Below are positions 1 to 10,800 of a stretch of DNA of 64,000 nt, in pieces. Location of the stretch: NCBI GenBank assembly GCA_032716605.1, contig CM064495.1, forward strand, positions 24,273,760-24,337,759, given 5' to 3'. A program made the position numbers and the translations under genes. Under the pieces are notes generated by a model. The model searched no databases, was not told where the DNA came from, and worked only from the letters and a program-made list of their open reading frames with translations. This DNA is from Paralithodes platypus (lineage: Eukaryota > Arthropoda > Malacostraca > Decapoda > Lithodidae). Position 1 is the stretch's first letter. Each line of letters opens with the position of its first letter.

Positions 1-607
1 ATCTTCTGGACGGGTAAAGATATGCTGAAATCTTTAATATGAAACTAAAGGGACAACGAAAAGTAGTGATGGAGTGCTACGGTTCGTTGACCGGCGGTTT
101 TGAGGCACATATTTTGTACCATTTTTTGGGGGTAACCCTCTGAGCATTAATCCCCGGAAATTTCTCTTTCCAGGGCGGAGTACCGGTGTTGCACCAGGTG
201 ACCAGGTAGTTCACGGGGGCGGGGTAGTTTTCTCCCAGTCTCTGTCGTGTCGGCACTTGAACCTCTCATTGCGGTATGTTCAACGCCGTTAACCTCAGGT
301 AGCCCTATCTTATTTCTATTTGTTAATGAAATATTTTAATAGTTGAATCATAATAAACATATATTTTCTATGATTATATTATGATAATATTATGTTTATT
401 GATAGTAATTTATTTTAATACACTTAAAAATATAAATTACCTTAATTAGTATACTTTCTGATTTTGCTCCCCAGCTCTACTTTCAATGTGTTAACGAGCT
501 ATGGGAGTTTTTAATTATCATAAACCTTTACGGGACTCGGACGAGGGCTCCCATTCAGGGAGTATACCGAGCTCGCAAGCGAGGGACAGCCACAGCCAAG
601 GTGTATG
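1..607 (+). other. DIRS copy 1 leader remnant and deletion junction
   Basis: The block around 150-240 (AACCCTCTGAGCATTAATCC and the following bases) matches the region just before the gag start of copy 2. Beyond about 260 the match stops. Positions 300-470 are AT-rich and unlike copy 2. Similarity to copy 2 resumes near 625, at the methyltransferase-like end of pol (about 21411 in copy 2). The gag-RT-RNase H block is therefore deleted here. No gene start can be supported. Confidence 0.6.
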
Positions 608-2010
608 GCGATACTCACAGTCATACCTCACCCGTCGGCCGATAACGCCAGCGGACGAACCTGACGCTCTGATGACGGACGAGAATAGGTTGATTTACAT
701 TTATCTATTTTCCGCCGCCAGACGCGTCTCTAATGTGCCACGTAGTCCACAAACTACAGGATTAGCGAGGCGTTGTCTCGCTAATCGCGCCCCTGTGGCC
801 GACGCAGTGGGGTACCAGCATTTGAACACGTGGTGCCCGCACCCAGTGTCACTCCTGGTCGGGTTGTTCCACTTAGAACACAGTTGGGAACCTAGAAACC
901 TCGCGGACTTGTTCATTTTGGACAGTCAGGAGGCCAAGTGGCTAGCACCATCTGGTAGCGACGTGACCAAGATATTCACGAATCATTATACCCAGTCTAC
1001 AAAGCGACAGTTTCCATCGCATTGGCAAGCTTGTACGTCTCGGATTCTTCGAACAACACGAACTGTGCCCCCGGTGGCGTGGGTTGTTTATTATTTAATT
1101 TATCTGTTCATGCAGAAACATTTATCTGAAAGTTATTTATGTGGGCAGGTTTTAAACTCCGCCCACCTTCCCCGTCGGCTCAGGCCTACATGGTCTCTGG
1201 ACAAAGCATCGTCGCATTAGTTTTTAATTATTTATATTATCTGTTTGAGCAGAAACGTTTATCTGTGGTAACGTTAAAAAATCACTTAACTGCGATTAAA
1301 GTGCCCTTTTTAGACCTGACAGGTCTCTCCATACCGGTAGCGGAGGAAACAGGTTTTATGAGGGCATGTTTTAAACTCCGCCCACCTCCCCGTCAGCTCA
1401 TGCCTACTTGGTCTCTGGACAAGGCATTGTCTTTACTTCACTCTCGTCTGTACCAAAATACTGCAGATTTTGCATTACCCTTTACAAAAGGCTGTATTCC
1501 TTTTGGCTTTGGCCATCGGGAACAGAGTGTCTGAGCTGGCGGCGATGAGCAACACACCTAATTGCCTTAGGTTTGGTAGACTTAATGAATGTATTCACAT
1601 TGCACCTTCCCCGGGATTTGTAGCCAAGACTGAGCACAGTGCACACGTGTTTTCTGAGTTCACGGTGCCGGCGTTAAAAAGGGGAAAGGTGCACCATTTC
1701 TATGGCCAGTGCAAGCTCTAACCAAATATTTGAGAGTGGCTCCTCTAACCCCCAAACTGCTTTGTGGGTAGCGAGTACGGGTAAACGCTTACTGAAACGA
1801 AGATTAGCTTCTCTTCTGGTCGAAGTCATTAAAGAGAGTAATCCCGGCGTTGTGGGTAGGGCCCACGATTTACGCAAATGGGCAACCTCTTTACGTTTCC
1901 TGAAGAACTTTTCAGTAGAAGATCTTTCGTCCACACAGTTGTGGGCGTCTAATCATACGTTTTTGACTAGATACTTGTCAGTTGCTCTAGACAAACCTTC
2001 CTTACTATGA
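608..2010 (+). pseudogene. DIRS tyrosine recombinase, broken, preceded by end of pol
   Basis: The conceptual protein is spread over several frames. Recognisable blocks are the pol end (LIAPLWP-like region), the N-terminal recombinase helices (STKRQF..HWQA), the NRVSELA block with the first catalytic Arg near 1515-1545, and an intact C-terminal segment at 1702-2010. That segment carries the H-x-x-R motif (AHDLRKWATS) and the candidate nucleophile Tyr in FLTRYLSV. Between about 1080 and 1420 the central domain is partly repeated: a segment equivalent to a later part of the gene is followed by a return to an earlier part, which looks like a template switch. Frameshifts separate the pieces near 1210, 1500 and 1710. 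The family acts in the nucleus, joining circular DNA to the target. This copy cannot make a whole enzyme. Confidence 0.85.
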
Positions 2011-2595
2011 ATAGCTTTAAGGCAGAGGGTCTAGGTGGCCCTTCAGTCACTTTTGTTTACTTTCAAGGAAAAAGGGGGGGGGGGGGTGCAGTCAGTGTAA
2101 CATAGGACACCCTAGACCCCGCCGGAATGTAAGAGCTGTGATACAATTTATGGATAATGTGATATGAAAATTTCTCTGCGAGAAATTGTGCTAGTACAAT
2201 GTTAGTACAAACAACGGGGTTGTTATAGTAGTTTTAGCTGTGAAAGCAATTTGGTATTAAACAGTGGAGATCTTTTGCAAATTATTTCCACGAATATTAT
2301 GGGGTTTATTATGTGCACATGTAAAACTTATAACTTGTTATTTTTGTCACCACTCGTTGAGTGGGGTGCCTTTGTAACTACAGATCTGTTCACAGAATCT
2401 CCAGAGTTACCCTTTTTTGTCAAGCAGGCTTCTTTGAAGCACGCACCTGCTTGAACCCCTTTTTTGTATATATATGGGCTGCGCCGTATTTATATATACT
2501 GTAGTTTCAAAGTAAGAATACTATGAGGTTGTTTGATTATCTGCTTTTCTAGAGTTATGATATGATTACGAATGTCCCCCTCCAGTCTTAGAAAT
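2011..2595 (+). other. DIRS copy 1 3' untranslated region
   Basis: Non-coding sequence between the recombinase stop and the internal complementary region. It has a G13 run near 2074-2087 and a (TA)-rich stretch near 2465-2500. A block near 2115-2160 (GACCCCGCCG...AGCTGTGAT) resembles bases about 16995-17030 of copy 2's leader. No gene was seen. Confidence 0.5.
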
Positions 2596-2704
2596 CAGGC
2601 ATGTTCGTCAATGATGGAGGGGCCACTAATAAATTATAGGTTTGACTCCTGTAAGGAGATAAAGAAAACCTAATATTTAGTAGTGGCCCCGTAATCATTG
2701 ACGA
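2596..2704 (+). repeat. DIRS internal complementary region (ICR)
   Basis: The left half (2596-2634) is the reverse complement of the very start of copy 2's left inverted repeat (15108-15143). The right half (about 2633-2704) is the reverse complement of the end of copy 1's own right repeat (about 3058-3125). This is the arrangement described for DIRS1, where the ICR templates joining of the element ends in the circular intermediate. The two halves meet near 2633 at ATAAATTATAGG, which should correspond to the joined ends. Confidence 0.85.
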
Positions 2705-2778
2705 CTGGGGCCCTCCCGACCATCCCCTTCCCATTCGTTGATGTATTAAGGATTTTGGTTTACTTGATATGTCAGTGA

Positions 2779-3125
2779 AGGAAGAATGACGCCTGAATCA
2801 GCGTCTGGTCAAAGATCCTCACAAGTACATCCACGATATGATGGAAAGCTTATTGGATAGTTATTCTTATTTTCTTTTTCTTTTTATTTTTTACGAAGTT
2901 TTTTCGTAGTGAGAACCCAATTCATAATGACTGAAGCCATGAGTGAGGTCGCGTGCGCTCATGATGAAGGCTCCTCAGATTTTAAATGCTCTGCGCGGTA
3001 GATTCAAACTACGGCGGATTAGTGTTTGAAGAGGATGCCTTATGTAATAGGCATGTTCGTCAATGATTACGGGGCCACTACTAAATATTAGGTTTTCTTT
3101 ATCTCCTTACAGGAGTCAAACCTAT
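2779..3125 (+). repeat. DIRS right inverted terminal repeat (copy 1)
   Basis: Reverse complement of the left repeat of copy 2 (15108-15416), with few differences over about 290 bp. It then runs past the point matching the left terminus, through about 50 further bases ending near CAAACCTATAG at 3125. The unequal ends are explained by the ICR, which carries both versions. The first unrelated base after the element is about 3126. Confidence 0.85.
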
Positions 3126-3823
3126 AGTAATTGCAATTCAGATACCCCAACAATCTAGGAGTTTACTCGATGTAGTCCACTTTGAAAAGACATTAGCCTA
3201 ACCTAACAACCTTATCTAACCTATCCTAGTATAATGGGTGGGGGCTGCCGCCCCCGCTGATTGGGTATTAAAACTGTAACAAATTGATGGGATAAAGTCT
3301 ACAATATGTTGTTTACTCTGCAATCTTTAGCTTTGGCTGTCGATAACAGGAAAGTACCAATAAAAATGTACTGTACTGACTTCTTGTAAGTGAAGCTCCA
3401 CACTGATTGGCTACTAAACATCGGGAGGAGCCTCCAAGGAGGCTAGAATGTAAACAAAGTGTCCTGGACTGGCTGTACAAAAATAACTCCTAAAATGTTA
3501 TACAGTAGGGGAGTGAAAATCAAATTGACAAAATAAGAAAAGTAGCACTTAATAACACATCAGTAAGGTCCCCCGAGTAAGGTAAGAGCAAAAAAAAAAA
3601 AAAAAATCCATGAGACAGGAATCCCGTAATCGAGGAGTTGTTGTTCTGCAGAATAGGCCTACCCAAAATTAGTTACATCTGAATGTTTTAAGATCATTGG
3701 ATAATGGGAGAAATAAAATGTTCAGGGGATTGTAACCACAGTACACTGTAATTTCAACTACGGTACTGTACCTGTACTGTATAGGCTAATGATGAAAACT
3801 ACCTAAAATCAAAAAGAAAAACC
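3126..3823. other. Spacer between DIRS copy 1 and Tigger transposase
   Basis: No gene was seen. It contains a degenerate CCTAA-type stretch (3196-3230), a short GC hairpin near 3240-3257 (GGGGGCTGCCGCCCCC), a run of about 17 A near 3591-3607 and several CAGTACTG-type palindromes. It probably includes the 5' untranslated part of the Tigger element, but I could not find a left inverted repeat matching the right end at 6846. Confidence 0.4.
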
Positions 3824-5825
3824 ATGGGAAAATTAGTGGTAGTTTCGGTAATATTTTCCTTAACTTGTTCTTCAGAATCTGCTGGTACTAGTGGAGGCCA
3901 GGCTAAAAAGAAAGCATCAATCCAGCGAGGACGGGGGAAGACTCGAGGAAAAGGGGCGGAGCGAGGGCTGGGGAAGGCTCGAGGGCAAGGGACTTCTTCA
4001 AGTGATAGCTCAGATGGGAGGCGCAAGAGGACTCATAATATTTTATCCCTAAAGACCAAGATGGAGGTCATTGCAGACCATGATAAAGGGGTGTCTGCTC
4101 AGTTATTGATGGAGAAACACTCCCTCAAAAAGAGCACATTTTATGATATTATTAGAGAAAAGGACAAATATTTATCGAGGGCCAGTAAAACCGAAACTGT
4201 TTCTGCCCAAAACAAGATGTTTGTTATCATTACCCTTCAAGAAAGTCGAAGATGCCGTCTGGAATTGGTACGTCCAGCAACGTTCTTCCGGGGTGCCAGT
4301 GCAAGGCACACTAATTTCAAGAGGCAGCTAAAAGACTAGCAAACCACCTGGGTGTGACTGGTTTTTGTGCGAGTAGTGGCTGGTTGTACAGATTCCGAAC
4401 TCGCCATGGAATATGCAACCGAAAGATTGTGGGAGAGTCCCTCAGTGCTGACAAGGAATCCATCGAGCCATTTATCCTGCAACTCCAGCACCTTATTGAC
4501 ACGGAGAAATTGGAGGAATATGAAATATATAATGCTGATGAAACGGGTCTTTATTGGCGTTCTCTTCCCCAGAACTCGCAGGTCATCCACACAGTTAAGA
4601 GCACCCCTGGAAATAAAACTATAAAGGAGCGTGTCTCAATCATGGTCTGTGCTAACAGGGCTGGGAATCATCGAGTGAGGCCAGCTGTAGTGGGAAAGGC
4701 CAGGCGACCCAGGTGCTTAAAAGACATTCTTGATGAGTTGCCCATTGACTACTATAATTCCACCAAAGCTTGGTTCACTGGTGCAATAACCCGAGAGTGG
4801 TTTACCAGCCTTGTGAAGCAGATCAAGGAGTTCCAGACCCAGACATACAACCGATGGACCAGGGCATTATAGAGGCTTGCAAGAAGATTTATAAGGGTAT
4901 CTTCATGCGCCAGTGCCTAGTCGTCGTGGAAGATGGTATGGATGACCCCGACTATGTGGACTGCCGTGGCCAACGTACCCTCGCATACTTCAAAAAATTT
5001 AATCTGCGGGACATGATCTACAACTGGACTGAGGCGTGGAATAAGATGACCCTATCCACCCTCCGAAATGGTTGGAATAGACTCCTTGGTGTTGGTGAAG
5101 CTCCTGCGGATTTTGAAGGTTTCGGGGCTGATGAGGCTCGCCAGCTACTAGCATCAGCTCAGCAAGGCAACCTGACACTAAATGAGGTGGATGAATGGCT
5201 GAACGAGGATGGAACACTGCAAGGGTACGAGGACTTGACAGAGGAGGATATAGCTAAGGAGGTGTCTGGCACTGTGGAAAATGATAATGAGGAAGATCAA
5301 GAAGAGGAAAGCAGCCACCGGACATCACTGTGTAAGGGGGTTGAGGCAGCGGAGACTCTACTCTCAATAGTCAATGAGAGGGGGGAAGAGTACAACACTT
5401 ACTATTCTTTCTTGCGTAAGATGAGGATGACCATGCAAGTCCAACTGCAGACTGAAGTTAAGCAATTGAAAATTAGCTCCTTTTTCAAACCCGTACCCTG
5501 TGCACCTTCACGCAATAGGACCACCTCTACTGCTATGACAGCGAGCCTCTCTTCGTCTTCGCCTGAGATCTTGGTAGTGGAGGAGGAAGGAGAGCCAGCT
5601 GCTAGAGCCGCTGAGTCCGAGACCTTGGTGGTAGTGGAGGGAGGAGAGCCAGCTTCTACAGCCGCTGAGTCCGAGACCTTGGTAGTGGACGAGGGAGGAG
5701 AGCCAGCTGCTACAGCCGCTCGGTCCGAGACCTTGGTGGTAGTGGATGAGGGAGGAGAGCCAGCTGCTACAGCCGTTCAGTCTGAGGTGGTGGAGAAGGG
5801 AGGAAAGCCTATCGCTAGTGATTAG
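3824..5825 (+). pseudogene. Tigger/jerky-type (pogo group) DDE transposase, broken
   Basis: Three overlapping frames make one relic. The first (3824-4339) is basic and carries a CENP-B-like N-terminal helix-turn-helix (LSLKTKMEVIADHDKG, then LMEKHSLKKSTFYDIIREK). The second (4354-4872) continues with the second DNA-binding part (WLYRFRTRHGI) and the first catalytic Asp in YNADETGLYWR. The third (4770-5825) resumes at IQPMDQGII, which holds the third acidic residue of the DDD/DDE triad. The segment that should carry the second Asp (LLDN..AH type) is deleted between about 4835 and 4845. The C-terminus is acidic and ends in four to five imperfect 18-19 residue repeats (GGEPAATAA..SETLVVV) at 5566-5815. 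Frameshifts plus the catalytic deletion make it inactive. Family enzymes act in the nucleus on a TA target. Confidence 0.88.
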
Positions 5826-6848
5826 GGGTGGAGTGCCAAGTGATTTTTTTGTTTACAGTACTGTTAATTAAAAAGTGTTTTTGTTTTAGGGTTTAGTACA
5901 GTACTGTACATTAGTAATTTGAAGGAAATTGAAATTTAAGTTGTCATGCAAGTTTTAACCAGTTCTATTTTTGTAGTTAAGAAAAAAACAAACAAGTTTA
6001 GAATTAAGGTTACCGTACTGGAAATTAAAGTACCAAATTGTGTTTCAAATTGTGTGTAAGTGCAAATGTAAGTGCACTAAAAAGTTAAAATGTTATGTCA
6101 TATGGTACAATGAATTACAGTAGGCTATAAGTAATATTTTGTTATGGCACCTCCACCACCACTCTTCAGTACAGTATTACAGTACTGAACTGTAATTAAT
6201 TCCTCCACCACCCTTTAACTCTTCCACCACCCTTACTCCACTCTCACCTGGATGTCCTCTACCACTCTCACCTCATAATGGATGACCTCTACTCAACACT
6301 TCTAAAAGGTAAAGTACAATACCTGTACAATCTCAGGGTGTCAAACAAGAGGAATATTGTTTGAAGACTGGATTTAATATGAGAAGGAATACACAAAAAT
6401 TAACATGTAATAACATTGCTTTGTCTATTTTATCACTTCTACAGGCATAATTTTAACTACTGTATAAACCACAATGTTATCTTTATATAAACAATAATAA
6501 AGACTAAACTAATACAGGACTCGGCTTTCGTTTGACACACTGCTGTACACTTTAAAAAAACTAATTTATAGTATTGTACATGTATTTGATGTTTTGCATA
6601 TTGTACTGTAGGCTATTCATTTCTTTCAGATTAGGAAGGGTTCAGTAGAGTCTGAACATTATCTTGAGTTTCGGATTTGTCTGGTTAGGTGAATGTGTAT
6701 TCGGACTTATAAACTTCGGACATTATCTCAGAGTTTCGGACTAGTCCGGATGGCTGAAGTGAGAGTTCGGACTCGGCCCTTTCGGACTTTTGACACTTTC
6801 GGACAGGGGTCTCCCCCAATTAGTCCGAAAGAGCGAGGGTTTACTGTA
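5826..6848 (+). other. Tigger 3' untranslated region and right inverted end
   Basis: About 1 kb of non-coding sequence with many CAGTACTG/GTACAGTAC palindromes. It ends in a TCCGAAA-rich block (6640-6846). The reverse complement of its last bases is CAGTAAACCCTCGCTCTTTC, a typical Tigger terminal repeat, followed by TA at 6847-6848. The terminal repeat type supports the transposase assignment. Confidence 0.7.
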
Positions 6849-6892
6849 TATGCGTAAATTTGACGTTAGTCCTAGGTACAAGAAAATATAAG

Positions 6893-7125
6893 TTAACCCT
6901 TTCACGCACATATGATGCAGAGGTTGCCAGATTAGCAATAAGAAATAGAGTTCTCTCACTCTTATAATTACCTCTCTAAAATTAGTTTTCTGCCCACAGC
7001 TAACTCAAAGACAACTGCAGAGGTTGAAGTAACTAAACTAAAGGTTTCTAAATACCCCTGATGGTAACAAAGGCTTTAAAGTATCCCCAATAGGCTCAAA
7101 ATTGCGTCATATGTCGGAGTGTTAA
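6893..7125. mobile_element. TTAA-type MITE, family 2, copy a (233 bp)
   Basis: Begins TTAACCCTTTCACGCACATA and ends GACATATGACGC-type sequence (inverted) before TTAA at 7122-7125. It matches 60648-60882 almost throughout. The terminal inverted repeats are about 24 bp and imperfect. TTAA at both ends with CCC/GGG-like termini is the piggyBac signature. The right end has decayed (GTGTTAA instead of GGGTTAA). It has no coding capacity and needs a transposase from elsewhere. Confidence 0.8.
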
Positions 7126-7692
7126 ATTCAAACTATAAACTCAGAATGGCGAATAAATATATACCAACTATACGATAAATAATACTTAGCCGGAATCGTG
7201 GCTAAATAGAACAGAAATCAAGGAAGTTAAATTCACAGAACATGTAGTGAATAAAATTAGCCAAATGGGGCTAGGAACACAGTAAGGTTGAATGGAAATT
7301 CCCGAAACTGATAATAAAAATAGTATTAGCCGTATAACGTGGCTGAACGAATATAAGAATGAAATACAACTTCACGGACTAAGCATAAGTAAAGAGAAGC
7401 CAGGATGAATGGCTAAAGAGCTCGTCGTACAGATTTAATTATACGGGAGTTAAATGGAGAATGAGATTTACTCTAAATAAAGTATAAATGGACTTAGTGA
7501 CGAAAAATATCAGATTTAAATTAATTGAATGAATAAATGGATAGGCACTCGTATACACTCTCTGTAGATACTTCAATATGCACTTTCGCACCCAGCAAAT
7601 AATAATACAAACGAATAAGATCTGGGAGTGTTCACTGGTAATTATGTGTGGTGTATGGTATAAATCTTAGGTATAATATATATAAAACTGAA
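7126..7692 (+). repeat. Upstream region of MTGL copy 1 with periodic TTAGCC/GGCTAA hairpins
   Basis: No ORF. Four short stem-loops of the form TTAGCC-spacer-GGCTAA begin near 7195, 7257, 7326 and 7396, about 62-70 bp apart, in otherwise AT-rich DNA. The last 60 bases before the MTGL start (GGGAGTGTTCACTGGTAATT...) loosely resemble those upstream of copy 2. Confidence 0.45.
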
Positions 7693-7866
7693 ATGACAGG
7701 GCTGGGAAACCTAATACCAAAGGAGCACCCAAAATCATTCCCATCAACGGCAGGAACATCAACTCACCACTATAGAATTGCGTCCATAACCCGCCGGAAA
7801 AGAGACCGGAAACAGCCTCCCCTAGACAACAACAAGATACCACAGTCACCCATAGCACAACCCCAG
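7693..7866 (+). pseudogene. MTGL family protein, copy 1, N-terminal part
   Basis: I do not recognise this family. The start is chosen at the ATG shared by three copies in the context GAAATGACAGGG. The protein begins MTGLGNLIPKE. About residues 30-45 form a basic block, RIASITRRKRDRK, which aligns with RIATIRERRRTKK of copy 2 and KIAAVKESKRTRK of copy 3. A Pro/Gln-rich part follows (IPQSPIAQPQ). The frame then runs into a charged segment ending at a stop at 8161-8163 that has no counterpart in copies 2 and 3 and probably belongs to the inserted LINE. The C-terminal block is found beyond the LINE at 11189-11308. The exact insertion point is uncertain by a few tens of bases. Confidence 0.6.
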
Positions 7867-10800
7867 GAGAAAAAAGCGGCTTACCATACGTATAGCATAC
7901 GAGGGAGAGGACATCCATTGTCTGAAGAGCAAAAGAAGAATTTTTTTTGGAGAATAAGGGAAGGGCAAGTAAGGAAGTGGTACATCAGGAGCCACCAAGA
8001 ACCGAAAGTAAGAGGAGTGATAGGGAAAGAGACAGAGAGACAAGTACGAAGTCAAAGCAAGGAGACTGAGCGAGAGATAATGCAGGGAGCAGGGGACCGG
8101 AGAGAGAGCCAGGATGTGGTGGAGAGGGTGGAACAGAGGGAGAGAGAGGGGGGAGGAGAATAGAATTAGTGGGGGAGGTGGAACTGGGTCAGGGAAGGGA
8201 TGGAGGAGGAGGAGGTGAACCTGGTAGGAGGCAGAGAGGGAAGAGAAACAAGGAGGTGGATTCAAATATACTGTGCTACTACACTAATATAGATGGAATA
8301 AACAGTAAAAAGGTAGAGTTAGATAATATATTAAGAAAAGATCAACCACAGATAGTCTGTTTGACAGAGACAAAGCTGAACCAGGACTTTGACAGCAACA
8401 TAGTGTTTAGTGAAGGATATAATATATGGAGAAATGATAGAAAGGGTAAAAGGGGAGGTGGAGTGGCAGTATTAGTTAAGAACCCTATGACAGCAAAGCA
8501 CGTGGAGTTAAATAATGACAAGGCAGAAATAATGGCAGTTGAACTCAATGATATAGAAGGAAAAAAGCTAGACATAGCAGTAGCTTACATGCCACCAAAG
8601 ACCAGAGCATGGAGGGAGTTGGAGTTTGAGGAGATGGTAGAGGATATGATTCAGTCGTTGAGAAGATTGCTTTTAAGGAAGAATCGATTGATCTTGGTAG
8701 GAGATTTCAACTGTAGTGAGGTTGATTGGGAATCGGGAGATGCAGGGCCAAATCAGAGATCTTGGGGAAGTCGGCTAGTGGAGTTGGTTACGGAAAATGT
8801 ACTTACACAACATGTGAAGGAAAATACAAGAATGAGGGGTAATAACGAACCTTCTAAACTCGATCTGATTTTTACAAAAGATCCTCACGAAATTAGTGAT
8901 ATAAACTATCTATGTCCTGTAGGTAAAAGTGATCACCTATTACTAAAATGGAAGTTGACCTCGAGTAATGCCAATAGATTAGACAATAGCTACATAAATG
9001 ACAGATTAAATTATAGTAAAGCTGATTATGTATCCTTGAAAAGATATTTAGAGGGAGTAGATTGGGATCTTATTTTGAAGGAACGGGACGTACAAGGTAA
9101 ATATAGTAGATTCCTCGAAATTTATAGAGTAGGAACCAATATGTTTGTCCCAAGATATAAAACTGGAAATTTTACTAAGCAGAAAGATTGGTTTAATTTG
9201 AAATGCAAAAGAGCTTTGGGTAGGCGTGATGCAGCTTGGGCTAGATTAAGAAGAAGGAACACTGAGAGTAATCGGAATAAATATAAACAGGAGAGGAATA
9301 GATATGTTAACATAATTAGGCAAGTTAAAATGAACTATGAGAAGAACATAGTAAATAAATGTGAAAGTGACCCTAGATTATTTTATAAATATATAAACAG
9401 TAAGTTGAAGGTAAAGAAACAAATTACTAAATTAAGAGTTGATGCTAGGACGTATGAAAATGTATCGGACATGTGTGAGGTAATGAATAACAAATTGGGG
9501 TCAGTTTTTACTAGAGAGGAAGGTTTTGACGAACCACAGGCGGGAGTACTGGAGAGTGGTCTTAGTAAGATTGAAATAACTAGAGATGAGCTGTTATCTG
9601 CGATGAGAGGACTTGAAGTAAGGAAAGCTATGGGACCGGATGAAGTGTCTGCCTGGGTTTTAAAGGAGTGTGCAGAGCAATTAGTGGAGCCAGTGAGGGA
9701 CATAATTCAAGCTTCCTTAGATAAAGGACAGGTTCCTGTTGAATGGAAAAGAGCTAATATCATTCCGATATACAAGAATGGAAACCCTGAGGACCCTCTA
9801 AACTATAGACCAGTTTCACTTACTAGTATTGTATGCAAGATTTGTGAAAAGCTAATTAGGAAGAGATGGATGAAAATGTTGGAGAGAAAGAAAATAATAA
9901 CCCCAAAGCAATTTGGATTCAGAGAAGGGACATCTTGTGTTACCAGTTTGCTATGTTATTACAGTAGGGTGATAGATGTACTCCAAGAAAGAGGCGGATG
10001 GGTGGACTGCGTCTACTTAGACCTTTCCAAAGCATTCGATAAGGTACCACATAAGAGATTGTTATCTAAGCTTGAGACGCTAGGATGTGTCAGGGGGAGT
10101 TTGCTGAAATGGATGGAGAGCTATTTAACAGATAGGGAAATGAGGACCAACATTAGAGGAACTTACTCATCGTGGCGGAAAGTTGAGAGTGGTGTGCCGC
10201 AGGGATCTGTGTTGGCACCTCTCATGTTCCTTATGTACGTGAATGACCTGCCGATAGGCATAAACTCTTACATGTCAATGTTTGCAGATGACGTAAAAAT
10301 TATGAGACAAATAACAAATAAAAGTAGTTGTGAGGAGCTGCAAGGGGATTTAGATAAAATATACGAATGGAGCACCAAGTGGAAAATGAAATTTAATATA
10401 AGTAAATGTCATGTGTTAAATATGGGAAGAAGTGTGAATAGACCAAATTGGGAGTACAGGATGGGAGATAATAAAATTAGCAAGGCCGAAAAAGAAAAAG
10501 ATTTAGGGTTGATTATACAAGATAATTTGTCGCCAGAGAAACATATTAACAAGCTCTTTAGCGGAATGTATGCAATGGCCGGGAATATGAAAGTTGCTCT
10601 GAACTATTTGGATGAGACCATGGTAGCGAAAATTATGAAGAGTATGATTAGACCAAGATTGGAGTATGCAGCAGTGGTGTGGTCCCCGCATCTAAAGAAG
10701 CATATTCACAAGTTAGAAAGAATCCAGAGAGCAGTCACTAGATTGGTTCCAAGTCTCAGAGAACTGCCATATGAAGGGAGGCTAGACAAATTAAATCTAC

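Larger units (their letters stand above)
1..3125 (+). mobile_element. DIRS1-like retrotransposon, internally deleted copy (copy 1)
   Basis: The left end lies outside the window. Bases about 85-260 match the leader of the second copy at about 17070-17190. From about 610 the sequence matches the end of that copy's pol ORF and then its tyrosine recombinase, so gag, reverse transcriptase and RNase H are missing. The recombinase C-terminus, an internal complementary region (2596-2704) and a right inverted terminal repeat (2779-3125) follow in the order known for DIRS1. DIRS elements are known to replicate through a circular intermediate and to integrate by a tyrosine recombinase rather than an integrase. 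Frames are broken, so this copy is dead in its own protein but keeps cis sequences at the right end. Confidence 0.85.

Noticed and set aside
3196..3230. CCTAA-rich stretch as a second telomere-type repeat
   Set aside because: Too short and irregular compared with 63445-63507.
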